A stretch of 64,000 bases of DNA from Chitinophaga pinensis (GTDB lineage Bacteria > Bacteroidota > Bacteroidia > Chitinophagales > Chitinophagaceae), in assembly GCA_902167325.1 (NCBI GenBank), contig LR632930.1:3472001-3536000 (forward strand). Reading direction: 5' to 3'. Below the pieces are notes generated by a model. That model worked only from the letters and a program-made list of their open reading frames with translations, searched no databases and was not told the DNA's origin. A program made the position numbers and the translations under genes. Positions 42,398-51,528 of the stretch are shown here, in pieces (the stretch's first letter is position 1; every line of letters begins with the position of its first letter).

Positions 42398-43360
42398 ATG
42401 GGATTTTTTAATAAGCTCTTCTCAAGGGAAAAGAAAGAAAGCCTCGACCAGGGCCTGCAGAAGACGAAAGAGAGCTTCTTCTCCAAAATCGGCCGCGCCA
42501 TCGCCGGCAAATCTACCGTAGACGCTGAAGTCCTCGATACCCTCGAAGAAGCCCTCGTTTCCGCAGACGTTGGCGTAGATACCACCGTTCGGATCATTGA
42601 GCGTATCGAAGCCCGTGTGTCGAAAGACAAATACATGGGTACCAGTGAATTGAACCGCATACTGCAGGAAGAAATAGCTGCCATGCTCGTAGATGCCCCC
42701 GATTCCGGATTCAGGGACTTCTCAACCCCCGCCGATAAAAAGCCCTACGTGATCATGGTGGTTGGCGTGAACGGAGTGGGTAAAACCACTACCATCGGTA
42801 AACTTGCCTATAACTATAATAAAGCCGGTAAATCGGTCCTCCTTGGCGCTGCAGACACCTTCCGCGCCGCTGCGGTAGACCAGCTCACCATCTGGAGCGA
42901 ACGCGTGGGCGTACCCATCGTTAAGCAGCAAATGGGTTCCGACCCCGCTGCCGTAGCCTTTGATACCGTGCAAAGCGGGGTAGCCCGTGGCTCAGATGTT
43001 ATCATCATCGACACCGCCGGGCGACTGCATAATAAGCTCCACCTGATGGACGAGCTTTCCAAGATCAAGCGTGTCATGAACAAGGTGATCCCCGACGCCC
43101 CGCACGAAGTACTCCTGGTACTCGACGGCTCCACCGGCCAGAACGCGCTGGAACAGGCGAAGCAGTTCACCGCCGCCACAGAGGTAACTTCCCTCGCCAT
43201 CACCAAACTCGACGGCACTGCCAAGGGTGGTGTGGTACTCGCCATCGCCAACCAGTTCAAAATCCCGGTGAAATACATTGGTATCGGGGAAAAGATGGAA
43301 GACCTGCAGGTATTCGATAAAGAAGAATTTGTGGATTCGCTGTTTAGTTTAAATAGCTGA
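42398..43360 (+). CDS. ftsY: Signal recognition particle receptor FtsY
   Basis: A 320-residue SRP-type GTPase that docks SRP-ribosome complexes at the inner membrane. A short basic N-terminal helix (MGFFNKLFSREKKESLDQGL) serves as the membrane contact; the long acidic A domain of E. coli is absent, as is usual in this phylum. The NG domain shows G1 GVNGVGKTTTIGKLA, G2 DTFRAAAVDQL, G3 IIDTAGRLHNK, G4 TKLDGTAKGGV and the closing GIGEKMEDLQVFD. It follows the ribosomal cluster and has a strong terminator behind it. Confidence 0.97.
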   Translation: MGFFNKLFSREKKESLDQGLQKTKESFFSKIGRAIAGKSTVDAEVLDTLEEALVSADVGVDTTVRIIERIEARVSKDKYMGTSELNRILQEEIAAMLVDAPDSGFRDFSTPADKKPYVIMVVGVNGVGKTTTIGKLAYNYNKAGKSVLLGAADTFRAAAVDQLTIWSERVGVPIVKQQMGSDPAAVAFDTVQSGVARGSDVIIIDTAGRLHNKLHLMDELSKIKRVMNKVIPDAPHEVLLVLDGSTGQNALEQAKQFTAATEVTSLAITKLDGTAKGGVVLAIANQFKIPVKYIGIGEKMEDLQVFDKEEFVDSLFSLNS

Positions 43361-43379
43361 TTTTCATAATGATATATGG

Positions 43380-43413
43380 AAGGCCGGAAGTATTACTTCC
43401 GGCCTTTTTTTGT
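43380..43413 (+). terminator. Terminator of ftsY
   Basis: A 12-bp stem AAGGCCGGAAGT (43380-43391) with complement at 43395-43406 and a run of seven or more T after it. Confidence 0.92.
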
Positions 43414-43677
43414 GCCCGTTTCTTCCGGCTTCCCCGCTTTTCCATATGCAGGCCTCCGTCTGCCACCATTGCCTTTGCACCATTACAAACCTCCTTCGCT
43501 TAGGTTTTTACCCCATTCTTTTTCCCGTATCCCTTAAAATGCCGGGGAACATCCTGCTTTATTTGCCCCGGGAATTAAAGTCATTACCATACAATTTTGG
43601 GGCAAACCCGGAGTAAGGAGCCATTATATGCCAGCTATAGATGTACTTAACCCGGATATTAGCCGGGAATAACCCGT
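43414..43677. other. Intergenic stretch between ftsY terminator and repeat copy 2
   Basis: No credible gene. The open frame at 43410-43616 begins in the terminator and has no family features. Near its right end CCCGGATATTAGCCGGG (43651-43667) can fold into a short hairpin that probably belongs to the outer part of the repeat element. Confidence 0.5.
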
Positions 43678-43764
43678 AGATATCCCGCAGATAAGCCGCC
43701 CTTATATAGGGGCGGCTTATCTGCGGCTTATGGGCGGGATAAAGGCGGCTTAAGGGCGGCTTAT
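43678..43764 (-). repeat. 11-bp-period intergenic repeat element, copy 2 (inverted)
   Basis: On the minus strand it reads ATAAGCCGCCC, TTAAGCCGCCT, TTATCCCGCCC, ATAAGCCGCAG, ATAAGCCGCCC, CTATATAAGGG, CGGCTTATCTGC and GGGATATCT. It aligns without gaps to 1503-1589, 80 of 87 positions identical. The central part AGATAAGCCGCC ... GGCGGCTTATCT makes a 12-bp hairpin around a short loop. It sits in the 527-bp gap between ftsY and the JmjC-type gene, about 75 bases upstream of the latter's promoter element. Confidence 0.85.
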
Positions 43765-43838
43765 CTATCTGGATAATACGCCTTAAACCTGCCGGAACTT
43801 CGATGGTAATATGCTGCTGTGCATACGCAGCAAAAGCT

Positions 43839-43846
43839 TAAATTTG
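43839..43846 (+). promoter_or_regulatory. Candidate -7 element (TAAATTTG) for the JmjC-type gene
   Basis: Exact TAnnTTTG match, 41 bases before the ATG at 43888. Supports 43888 over the in-frame ATG at 43819 that lies before the element. Confidence 0.45.
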
Positions 43847-43887
43847 GGGAGAGTCATTTGTTTTCACCCACAACCCAATTCGTTTTT

Positions 43888-44769
43888 ATGCTATTGCAAT
43901 CCATAGATCGAGTTGATTCCATCACACCGGACGATTTTAGGAAACACTATTACGAACCACGAAAACCTTTAATTATCACCGGACTGTCGAGGCAGTGGCC
44001 GGCATTTCAGCAATGGACCTGGGATTACTTTAAATCCATCGTTGGGGATAGGACCGTTGGTGTCTACAACAACGAAAGGGCAGGAGCCAAAACGCTCGTG
44101 AATGGTGCGGATGAGTACATCACCTTCGGGGAATACCTCGATATGGTTGCCACCGGGCCTGTGCAGCTCCGTATCTTCCTCTTCAACATCTTTCAGCATG
44201 CCCCGCAGCTGACGGACGATTTCCAATGGCCCGATTTCCTTGTGAAGGGCTTTCTCAAAAAGTATCCTATGCTGTTCGTAGGCGGGGGAGGGTCGGTAGC
44301 ACATATGCACTACGACATCGATCTCAGCCACATCTTCCACACCCAGTTTATAGGCAAAAAACGGGTACTGCTCCTCGAGAACAACCAGAAGGAGCTGATC
44401 TACCGCATGCCCATGACTGTGGAAAGTGCGGCTAATTTCGTGGGCTGGGCAGACAGGCTGGATGTAAACCGCTATCCCGCCCTCAGGTACGCCCGTGCGT
44501 ACACGACGATCCTGGGACATGGCGAAACCATGTTTATGCCCGGCGGGTACTGGCATCATATGGAATATCTGGAAGGCGGTTTTGCCATGAGCCTGCGGGC
44601 GCTCGACCAGTCGCTTTCCGGTAAGCTGAACGGGCTGTATCACATAGCAGGCCTGCGAAGTATGAATAACCTGCTTATTAAGATGGCCCCCGAATGGTGG
44701 TACCATTACAAGCGGAAAGTAGCGGATCAACGGGCCGAAAAAGCCATGCGCAGATTACTTGCCGGATAA
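43888..44769 (+). CDS. JmjC/cupin-like Fe(II)/2-oxoglutarate-dependent oxygenase
   Basis: A 293-residue cytosolic protein of the cupin_8/JmjC-like group. The N-terminal signature is DDFRKHYYEPRKPLIITGLSRQWPAFQQW, shared by FIH-type proteins. The iron-binding His-x-Asp is in HMHYDIDLSHIFHTQF (His-Tyr-Asp), and the distal His is in MFMPGGYWHHMEYLEGG. Such enzymes hydroxylate a side chain of a protein, often a ribosomal or translation factor. Its place between ftsY and rimO, in a translation-related neighbourhood, agrees with a ribosome-linked target, but this is inference. Start at 43888 follows the promoter element. Confidence 0.88.
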   Translation: MLLQSIDRVDSITPDDFRKHYYEPRKPLIITGLSRQWPAFQQWTWDYFKSIVGDRTVGVYNNERAGAKTLVNGADEYITFGEYLDMVATGPVQLRIFLFNIFQHAPQLTDDFQWPDFLVKGFLKKYPMLFVGGGGSVAHMHYDIDLSHIFHTQFIGKKRVLLLENNQKELIYRMPMTVESAANFVGWADRLDVNRYPALRYARAYTTILGHGETMFMPGGYWHHMEYLEGGFAMSLRALDQSLSGKLNGLYHIAGLRSMNNLLIKMAPEWWYHYKRKVADQRAEKAMRRLLAG

Positions 44770-44795
44770 ATATGCTGTTATTCAAATAATTTAAT

Positions 44796-44803
44796 TACCT
44801 TTG
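44796..44803 (+). promoter_or_regulatory. Candidate -7 element (TACCTTTG) for rimO
   Basis: Exact TAnnTTTG match, 128 bases before the TTG start proposed for rimO, which would give a leader of about 120 bases. Confidence 0.45.
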
Positions 44804-44930
44804 CACCTTCTTAGCTCCACTTAGGCTCATAGTCACTTCAAACAGCTTGCCTGCTGTAATCTCAGAGCGTGTCTGCGTGTCTTCGTGGCAAATTCCGGTA
44901 CGAAACCGGGATAAACATAAAAATTGCTAT

Positions 44931-46238
44931 TTGAAGACGAGAACTTTAAAGAAAGACAAGGTTAATATTATCACACTTGGATGCTCCAAAAACATGGTGG
45001 ATTCAGAGGTTTTGAGCGGTCAGCTGAAAGCCAACGACATCAATGTGGTGCACGAAAATGCCAAACGCGATCATAACATCGTGATTGTCAACACCTGTGG
45101 ATTTATTGACAAAGCAAAGGAAGAATCCATCAACACCATCCTCGACCAGGTAGACCTCAAGGAGAGCGGTAAGCTCGACAAGGTATACGTAACCGGTTGC
45201 CTCAGTGAGCGTTACCGGGGAGATCTGGAAAAGGAGATACCCGGCGTAGATGCCTGGTTCGGTACAATGGAAATGTCCGCCATCCTGAAGAAATTTGATG
45301 CCGATTACAAGGCTGAGCTGGTAGGGGAGCGTATCCTTAGTACTCCTTCCCATTATGCTTACCTGAAGATTTCCGAAGGCTGCAACCGTACCTGTTCCTT
45401 TTGCGCCATCCCGCTGATGCGGGGCCAGCACGTTTCCAAACCCATCGAACAGGTGGTAATGGAGGCGGAAAAGCTGGTGAAGATCGGCGTGAAGGAAATA
45501 ATGCTTATCGCGCAGGAACTCACGTATTATGGTCTTGACCTGTACAAAGAGCGCCGCCTTGCCGAATTGCTCAATGCCCTCGCTGATGTGAAAGGGCTGG
45601 AGTGGATCCGCCTGCATTACGCTTACCCCACCAAATTTCCCATGGAAATTCTGGCAGTAATGCGTGAGCGTGATAACATCTGTAATTACCTCGACATCCC
45701 GCTGCAGCACATTGCTGACCCGATGCTGAAGGCCATGAAACGCCAGATCACCCGTAAGGAGATCGTGGACCTCATTGCCGCCATCAGGGAGCAGGTGCCC
45801 GGCATCGCCCTCCGTACCACGCTGATCACCGGCTTCCCGGGCGAAACGCTGGACGATGTGGAAGATGTGAAGCGCTTCCTTGAAGAAGTACGCTTCGACC
45901 GTGTAGGCGTGTTCACCTACAGCCATGAGGAAAATACTTCCGCCTATGTGCTGGAAGATAATATCCCGGCTGAAGAGAAAGAACGCCGCGCACAGGATAT
46001 CATGGAAACGCAGCAGGAGATTTCCCTGGAGAAAAACCAGGAAATGGTAGGAAAGATCTTCAAAGTAATTGTCGATAAAAAAGAATCCGGCCGATACCTG
46101 GGCCGCACGGAGTTCGATTCAGTAGAGGTGGATAATGAGGTGATCATTAACACGGACAAGAAGTTGAAACCCGGAGATTTTGTACAGGTTAAAATTACCA
46201 GGGCGTTCGACTACGACCTGGAAGGAGAGCTGGTTTAA
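44931..46238 (+). CDS. rimO: Ribosomal protein S12 methylthiotransferase RimO
   Basis: Adds a methylthio group to an Asp of ribosomal protein S12, using two 4Fe-4S clusters. The N-terminal domain has its three cluster Cys in TLGCSKNMVDSEVL, VNTCGFIDKAKEES and VTGCLSERYRGDL. The radical SAM motif is CNRTCSFCAIPLMRGQHVSKP. Further family motifs are IPLQHIADPMLKAMKR and RTTLITGFPGET, and a TRAM domain ends the protein (KVIVDKKESGRYLGRTEFDSVEVDNEV). The TTG at 44931 (KTRTLKKDKVNIITLGC) is the likely start, giving 435 residues; an ATG at 44847 would add 28 residues without family support. Confidence 0.96.
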   Translation: MKTRTLKKDKVNIITLGCSKNMVDSEVLSGQLKANDINVVHENAKRDHNIVIVNTCGFIDKAKEESINTILDQVDLKESGKLDKVYVTGCLSERYRGDLEKEIPGVDAWFGTMEMSAILKKFDADYKAELVGERILSTPSHYAYLKISEGCNRTCSFCAIPLMRGQHVSKPIEQVVMEAEKLVKIGVKEIMLIAQELTYYGLDLYKERRLAELLNALADVKGLEWIRLHYAYPTKFPMEILAVMRERDNICNYLDIPLQHIADPMLKAMKRQITRKEIVDLIAAIREQVPGIALRTTLITGFPGETLDDVEDVKRFLEEVRFDRVGVFTYSHEENTSAYVLEDNIPAEEKERRAQDIMETQQEISLEKNQEMVGKIFKVIVDKKESGRYLGRTEFDSVEVDNEVIINTDKKLKPGDFVQVKITRAFDYDLEGELV

Positions 46239-46310
46239 ACTTTTTGCGCCGGCATCATTGATCACCCGGTCCGGTTTCTAAAACAACCCCGGGCCAACGA
46301 AAAAATTTAC

Positions 46311-48083
46311 ATGATTACATTCGAAACATTAGGCTTACAGGAAAACCTGCTTAAAGCTGTTACCGACCTTGGCTTCGTAACCCCTACTCCCATTCAGGAG
46401 AAAGCCATCCCGGTACTGCTTGGCGGTGACCGCGATTTTGTGGGCCTTGCACAAACCGGTACCGGTAAGACTGCCGCTTTCGGCCTTCCCCTGCTGCATC
46501 AGCTGGATATGAAGATCCGTCAGCCACAGAGCCTTATCCTGTGCCCCACACGTGAGCTCTGCATGCAGATCACGAACGACCTTAAGAACTTTTCAAAATA
46601 CCTCGGCGATATCAATATCGTTCCCGTATACGGTGGTACTGCTATCGGTATGCAGCTCCGCGATCTTAAACGTGGCGCACACATCGTGGTAGCAACGCCC
46701 GGCCGTCTCCTCGACATCATCGAACGTGGCGCTATCAACTTCGACAATGTTCGCTATGCGATCCTTGACGAGGCCGACGAAATGCTGAACATGGGCTTCC
46801 AGGAAGACATCAACAGCATTCTCTCCAATACCCCCGAGGAAAAAACAACCTGGTTGTTTTCCGCCACTATGCCCCAGGAAGTACGCCGTATCGCCCAGAA
46901 ATTCATGGAAGATCCGTTCGAACTGACCGTTGGTGGTAAAAACACCGGCAACGTTAACATCGAACACGAATACTACGTGGTTCGCCCCCGCGAGAAATAC
47001 GCGGCACTGAAACGCATCGTAGACTTCAACCCCGATATCTTCGGCATTATCTTTACCCGTACCAAGATCGAATCGCAGGAAATTGCAGAATCGCTCATTA
47101 AAGACGGTTATGATGCTGACGCTCTGCACGGTGACCTTACCCAGCAACAGCGCGATAAGGTGATGAAACGCTTCCGCGAAAAGAACCTTCAGCTGCTGGT
47201 AGCTACCGACGTTGCCGCACGTGGTATCGACGTGGATAACGTAACGCACGTTATCAACTACGAACTGCCTGACGACGTGGAGAACTACACCCACCGTTCA
47301 GGCCGTACCGCCCGCGCAGGCCGTTCCGGTGTATCCATTGCTATCATCAGCGGCCGTGATATCGGAAAGATCCGCCAGATCGAGCGCGTAATCGGTAAGA
47401 AATTCGAAAAGGCAGAAGTGCCCGACGGATTCGCCGTTTGCGAAAAACAACTGTTTGCCCTCGTACACCGTGTACATAACGTAACCGTTAACGAAGAGCA
47501 GATCGATCCGTACCTGACCCGCATCTACGAAGAATTTGCGGACCTGTCGAAGGAAGACCTCATCCGTCGCTTCGCTTCCCTCGAATTCAACGAGTTCCTG
47601 GAATACTACCAGAACGCTCCGGATCTGAACGTGAAGGAAGGTCCCCGTGGTACTGTTGACGAAAATTCACTGTCCCGCCGTAACTCCGGTAAGTTTACCC
47701 GTCTGTTCATCAACCTGGGTTCTGTAGACAATTTCACCCGTGGCGATATGCTTCGCTTTATCTGCGACAACGCTGGTATCCGTGGCAACAAGATCGGCCG
47801 TATCGACCTGAAAGGTGTTTATTCCTTCTTCGAAGTGGAGAACGATGCTACCGCACAGGTACAGGCAGGTTTCAAAACAGTGGAATACAATGGCCGTTCC
47901 GTAAGGATCGAAACTTCCCAGGATGGCGATAAACGCAAACCCGGTGGTGGTGGCGGAGGTGGTTTCCGCAGCTATGGCGACCGTCCCAAGAAAACATGGA
48001 CCGGCAGCGAAGATGGTTCTTTCCGTCCGCGCCGCGAGTTTTCCAAAAGCGGTGGTGGTAATTTCCGCCCCAAACGTGGATAG
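46311..48083 (+). CDS. DEAD-box ATP-dependent RNA helicase with RNA-binding tail
   Basis: A 590-residue RNA helicase. The Q motif (FVTPTPIQEKAIPVLL), Walker A AQTGTGKTAAF (47-54), PTRELCMQI, TPGRLLDII, DEAD at 153-156, SAT in LFSATMPQEVRRIA, then GIIFTRTKIESQEI, LVATDVAARGIDVDNV and HRSGRTARAGRSG are all present. After the helicase core (to ~375) a linker leads to a DbpA-type RNA-binding domain (~480-550: FTRLFINLGSVDNFTRGDMLRFIC, IGRIDLKGVYSFFEVE). The last ~45 residues are Gly/Arg-rich (GGGGGGGFRSYGDRP). This arrangement is that of DbpA/CsdA-like proteins acting in ribosome assembly or cold response. It follows rimO by 72 bases. Confidence 0.95.
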   Translation: MITFETLGLQENLLKAVTDLGFVTPTPIQEKAIPVLLGGDRDFVGLAQTGTGKTAAFGLPLLHQLDMKIRQPQSLILCPTRELCMQITNDLKNFSKYLGDINIVPVYGGTAIGMQLRDLKRGAHIVVATPGRLLDIIERGAINFDNVRYAILDEADEMLNMGFQEDINSILSNTPEEKTTWLFSATMPQEVRRIAQKFMEDPFELTVGGKNTGNVNIEHEYYVVRPREKYAALKRIVDFNPDIFGIIFTRTKIESQEIAESLIKDGYDADALHGDLTQQQRDKVMKRFREKNLQLLVATDVAARGIDVDNVTHVINYELPDDVENYTHRSGRTARAGRSGVSIAIISGRDIGKIRQIERVIGKKFEKAEVPDGFAVCEKQLFALVHRVHNVTVNEEQIDPYLTRIYEEFADLSKEDLIRRFASLEFNEFLEYYQNAPDLNVKEGPRGTVDENSLSRRNSGKFTRLFINLGSVDNFTRGDMLRFICDNAGIRGNKIGRIDLKGVYSFFEVENDATAQVQAGFKTVEYNGRSVRIETSQDGDKRKPGGGGGGGFRSYGDRPKKTWTGSEDGSFRPRREFSKSGGGNFRPKRG

Positions 48084-48111
48084 TCCTTTTTACGAGAAAT
48101 AAATATTAATG

Positions 48112-48142
48112 CCCGCAAGCGTCAGTTTGCGGGTATTTTTTT
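48112..48142 (+). terminator. Terminator of the DEAD-box helicase
   Basis: CCCGCAA (48112-48118) pairs with TTGCGGG (48127-48133), then a T-rich tail. The apparent glgB ATG at 48109 would put this hairpin inside its coding start, so the glgB start was moved to 48172. Confidence 0.88.
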
Positions 48143-48171
48143 ACCTTGTACGAAAGCACCCATTGCCAGAT

Positions 48172-50160
48172 ATGACGACCCAACATTCCACCAACAAAAG
48201 AACGGGAGACGATGAGCCCTTCAGAGAACTGCAATCAGTCGAGCCTTTCTCTCTCTTTTCCGCAAGGGATATAGAACAATTTCAGGCAGGTACCCACGAC
48301 CGGCTGTATGAGAAATTCGGCTCCCACGGGCTTACATATGAAGGCAAATCAGGCACATACTTCGCCGTTTGGGCACCTAATGCGGCATTTGTATCGGTGA
48401 TAGGTGACTTTAACAGCTGGAACACTTACAGTCATACCCTGTTCCCCCGGTGGGACAATTCAGGCATCTGGGAAGGGTTTATCCCCGGTATGAAGGAGCA
48501 GCAGCTGTATAAATACTTCATCCGTTCCAATTCCGGGGAAGAGCTGCGCAAAGGGGATCCTTTCGCCAACAGCTGGGAAGTAAGGCCCAAAACAGCCTCC
48601 GTCACCGCGCACCTGGAATACAAATGGAAAGATGCTGCCTGGATGAAGAAAAGAGGGGAGAAGCAGACCCTGGCAAGCCCCGTTTCCGTATACGAAGTAC
48701 ATCTCGGCTCCTGGCGCCGTCCCGATCCGGACGATCATGAGCGTTTTTATACCTATCGCGATATGGCCGCCATGATGGTGCCATACGTTAAGGAAATGGG
48801 CTTCACGCATGTGGAGTTCATGCCCGTGGCGGAGCATCCGTTCGACGGGTCGTGGGGGTATCAGCTCACGGGTTTCTTTGCACCCACCAGCCGGTACGGT
48901 TCCCCGCAGGACTTTATGGCGCTGATAGATGCTTTCCACCATGCCGGCATCGGGGTAATACTCGACTGGGTGCCGTCTCACTTCCCTTATGATGAACACG
49001 GGCTGTACCGCTTCGACGGCAGCCATTGCTATGAATATGCCGATATGCGGAAGGGGTTTCATCCAGACTGGAACAGCTATGTTTTTAATTACGGCCGCAA
49101 TGAAGTGCGCTCTTTCCTCCTGAGCAACGCCCTTTTCTGGCTCGACCGTTTTCATATCGACGGGTTGCGGGTAGATGCCGTAGCTTCTATGATCCACCTC
49201 AATTATTCCCGTAAAGCCGGTACCTGGGAACCCAATGTACATGGCGGGGCAGAAAACCTGGAGGCTATTTCTTTCCTGAAGGAAATGAATACCCGCATTT
49301 ATGAGCGCTTCCCGGATGTGCAGACCATCGCGGAAGAATCTACCTCCTTCTATGGCGTTAGCCGCCCCGTATTCCTCGGCGGACTTGGTTTCGGGATGAA
49401 ATGGATGATGGGGTGGATGAATGATACGCTGGATTATTTTAAGAAAGACCCGCTGTACCGCAAATGGTATCATAACCAGATCACTTTCAGCATGATGTAC
49501 GCCTTTAGCGAAAACTTCATGCTGCCCCTGAGCCACGACGAGGTAGTGCATGGTAAAAGTCCCATGATTTATAAAATGCCGGGCGACGACTGGCAGCAGT
49601 TTGCCAATCTCCGGCTGCTATACAGTTATATGTTTACCCACCCGGGTACCAAGCTCCTCTTTATGGGGAATGAGTTCGGGGATACCAGGGAATGGAACTT
49701 TGAATCGGAGCTGGGCTGGCATTTACTGCAGCACCCTACGCACGCGAAGCTCCGGGAGTATGTAAAGGCACTCAACCACTTATATACCGGAGAGCCGGCG
49801 CTGTACCTGCAGCAGTTCGACCCCGCAGGTTTTGAATGGATCCACCTGGCCGACCAGGAAAACAGCATTGTGGTGTATGCCCGTAAAGGGACTGGCGGAG
49901 AAGTGATGCTGGTAGCGCTCAATATGACGCCTATTCCCCGGGAAGATTATCCCATCGGCATTCCCTGGGGCGATACTTTCCACGAAATACTTAATTCCGA
50001 CGCACCGGAGTGGTATGGCAGCGGAGTGGTCAATACGGGTCCGCTGAAACCGGTGCCCGGCCGCTTCGGCAAGCCTTACGATATTCACCTGCGGCTCCCG
50101 CCACTGGGAGCGGTGATCCTTAAAATGGATAGCCCCAAACCACGTAAAGGGAAACAATAA
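48172..50160 (+). CDS. glgB: 1,4-alpha-glucan branching enzyme
   Basis: Makes alpha-1,6 branches in glycogen; cytosolic GH13. The 662-residue form starts at MTTQHSTNKRTGDD, after the helicase terminator. A CBM48 domain is near residues 55-150 (GKSGTYFAVWAPNAAFVSVIGDFNSWN). The catalytic barrel shows VYEVHLGSWRRP, GFTHVEFMPVAEHPFDGSWGYQ and VILDWVPSHFP. The nucleophile is Asp335 in GLRVDAVASM, the acid/base is Glu388 in IAEEST, and the third acid is Asp456 in LSHDEVVHG. A C-terminal all-beta domain closes the protein (VYARKGTGGEVMLVALNMTP). No other glycogen gene is adjacent. Confidence 0.97.
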   Translation: MTTQHSTNKRTGDDEPFRELQSVEPFSLFSARDIEQFQAGTHDRLYEKFGSHGLTYEGKSGTYFAVWAPNAAFVSVIGDFNSWNTYSHTLFPRWDNSGIWEGFIPGMKEQQLYKYFIRSNSGEELRKGDPFANSWEVRPKTASVTAHLEYKWKDAAWMKKRGEKQTLASPVSVYEVHLGSWRRPDPDDHERFYTYRDMAAMMVPYVKEMGFTHVEFMPVAEHPFDGSWGYQLTGFFAPTSRYGSPQDFMALIDAFHHAGIGVILDWVPSHFPYDEHGLYRFDGSHCYEYADMRKGFHPDWNSYVFNYGRNEVRSFLLSNALFWLDRFHIDGLRVDAVASMIHLNYSRKAGTWEPNVHGGAENLEAISFLKEMNTRIYERFPDVQTIAEESTSFYGVSRPVFLGGLGFGMKWMMGWMNDTLDYFKKDPLYRKWYHNQITFSMMYAFSENFMLPLSHDEVVHGKSPMIYKMPGDDWQQFANLRLLYSYMFTHPGTKLLFMGNEFGDTREWNFESELGWHLLQHPTHAKLREYVKALNHLYTGEPALYLQQFDPAGFEWIHLADQENSIVVYARKGTGGEVMLVALNMTPIPREDYPIGIPWGDTFHEILNSDAPEWYGSGVVNTGPLKPVPGRFGKPYDIHLRLPPLGAVILKMDSPKPRKGKQ

Positions 50161-50490
50161 TCCCATTAACATTTCTATTTATTAGCCGGTTCCCGCATGG
50201 GGAATCTGGCAGATATTTTGCTGTATTTACCGGTGTGAAATTTACCGGTAGAAAAGCTGCTGCATGTACAATGCAGCCCGTTTCAGAGAAGGTTAAACTT
50301 TTCAGGAAATACACGGTCCAACAGGAACAATAAGCACGACCAGTTGCACGTTTACTAGTACGCCATATCTAATCAGAACACCATCTTCTTTTATTGACCA
50401 TTAACATCATTACGCCAATATCTTTTTATTGAAAGTGCTTTAACCGGGTACAACATAAAACCACTTCACCTTTAAAACCAAATCTTTCGT
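50161..50490. other. Intergenic region between glgB and DUF4382 lipoprotein
   Basis: 330 bases, AT-rich toward the right, presumed to carry the lipoprotein promoter. No exact TAnnTTTG element, strong hairpin or gene was found. Short frames here on the minus strand show no family features. Confidence 0.5.
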
Positions 50491-51402
50491 ATGAAAAACT
50501 ACCTCCGAAAACTGGGTTGGCCCGCGCTCATTTTGGCCATCCTGTCCATCGTCATCTACGCATGCAGTAAAAACGAATCTGCCGGCCCGGAAAAAATACC
50601 GGAAGGCAAGCAGAAGGTGAGCCTCATGCTGACTGATGACCCCGGCCTGTTTGATAAAGTCATGATCGATATCCGCAAAGTGGAAGTACTGATCGACACC
50701 TGTACAAGGAATAACGATGATGATGACGACGATGATGATTGGGATGACCGCGATCGTTGCGGATGGTGGGAAGACTGGCGTGACAGGGATCATGACCGCG
50801 ATTGTGATGTGTGGGATTCGCTGGGCATTCGTCCGGGTGTATATGACATGCTCCAGCTGCGTAATGGGGTGGATACCAGTCTTGCCACGGGTGTGATCCG
50901 CAAAGGCCGTATTCACAAGATCCGTATTACGCTGGGATCAGAGAATTCTCTCGTGAAAGACGGGGTTACTTATCCGCTGCGTTCCGTGAACGGACAGGTA
51001 AAGATCATTGTGAAAGTACGGCATAACGAGTGGGACGAAGTAACGCCGGATAATCTGCAGCTGTGGCTCGATTTCGATGTGCAACGTTCTATTATCCGTG
51101 TAAGCAACGGCCGGTTCATCCTTAAACCCTACATCCATGTGTGGACGGTTCGCCAGACCGGATCCGTGTCCGGCAAGGTGCTGCCTGCAGACGCGCAATC
51201 CGTTATCACCGTATACAATACGGCAGACTCCCTGTATGCCCTTCCGGGCCGTAGCGGGGATTGGAAAGTGCGTGGTTTGAAACCCGGTACATACAGTGTT
51301 TTTGTGAACGCAGGCAATGGGTACGCGGATACGACAATAACAGGCGTAAAAGTTGAACGCGCGAAGGATACGAGGCTGCCAGCCATCACCCTTCGGAAAT
51401 AA
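50491..51402 (+). CDS. DUF4382 lipoprotein with Asp-rich insert
   Basis: A 303-residue envelope lipoprotein. The signal MKNYLRKLGWPALILAILSI ends in VIYAC with the acylated Cys25. The DUF4382 domain (residues ~42-200) has KVSLMLTDDPGLFDKVMIDI, KVEVLI, then a striking insert (71-109) of eight consecutive Asp and a D/R/W/C-rich stretch with Cys71, Cys90 and Cys105. It resumes with GVYDMLQLRNGVDTSLATGVI, RIHKIRITLGSEN and LWLDFDVQRSIIRVSNGRFILKPYI. A small carboxypeptidase-regulatory-like domain closes it (TGSVSGKVLPADAQSV ... LKPGTYSVFVNAGNGY). The acidic insert could bind calcium or another cation (inference). Single gene with its own terminator. Confidence 0.88.
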   Translation: MKNYLRKLGWPALILAILSIVIYACSKNESAGPEKIPEGKQKVSLMLTDDPGLFDKVMIDIRKVEVLIDTCTRNNDDDDDDDDWDDRDRCGWWEDWRDRDHDRDCDVWDSLGIRPGVYDMLQLRNGVDTSLATGVIRKGRIHKIRITLGSENSLVKDGVTYPLRSVNGQVKIIVKVRHNEWDEVTPDNLQLWLDFDVQRSIIRVSNGRFILKPYIHVWTVRQTGSVSGKVLPADAQSVITVYNTADSLYALPGRSGDWKVRGLKPGTYSVFVNAGNGYADTTITGVKVERAKDTRLPAITLRK

Positions 51403-51436
51403 TATTGACAAAACGCGTAACCTGCGTTTCCTGTAG

Positions 51437-51467
51437 AAGGCCGTTCCTTAAATGGAGCGGCCTTTTT
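51437..51467 (+). terminator. Terminator of DUF4382 lipoprotein
   Basis: AAGGCCGTTCC (51437-51447) with a largely complementary right arm (GGAGCGGCCTT, 51453-51463), then TTTT. Confidence 0.8.
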
Positions 51468-51528
51468 ACTTGGGGAAGACCAGATAATTGATTAATAATA
51501 CTAATTTGTGGGGCGAAAAACCATTAGT

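Noticed and set aside
43410..43616. 68-residue frame after ftsY
   Set aside because: Begins within the ftsY terminator and has no conserved features.
44847..44930. ATG-initiated N-terminal extension of rimO
   Set aside because: The added 28 residues show no family similarity; the TTG at 44931 gives the usual RimO start.
48460..49551. Long minus-strand frame opposite glgB
   Set aside because: Shadow of a fully supported branching-enzyme gene.
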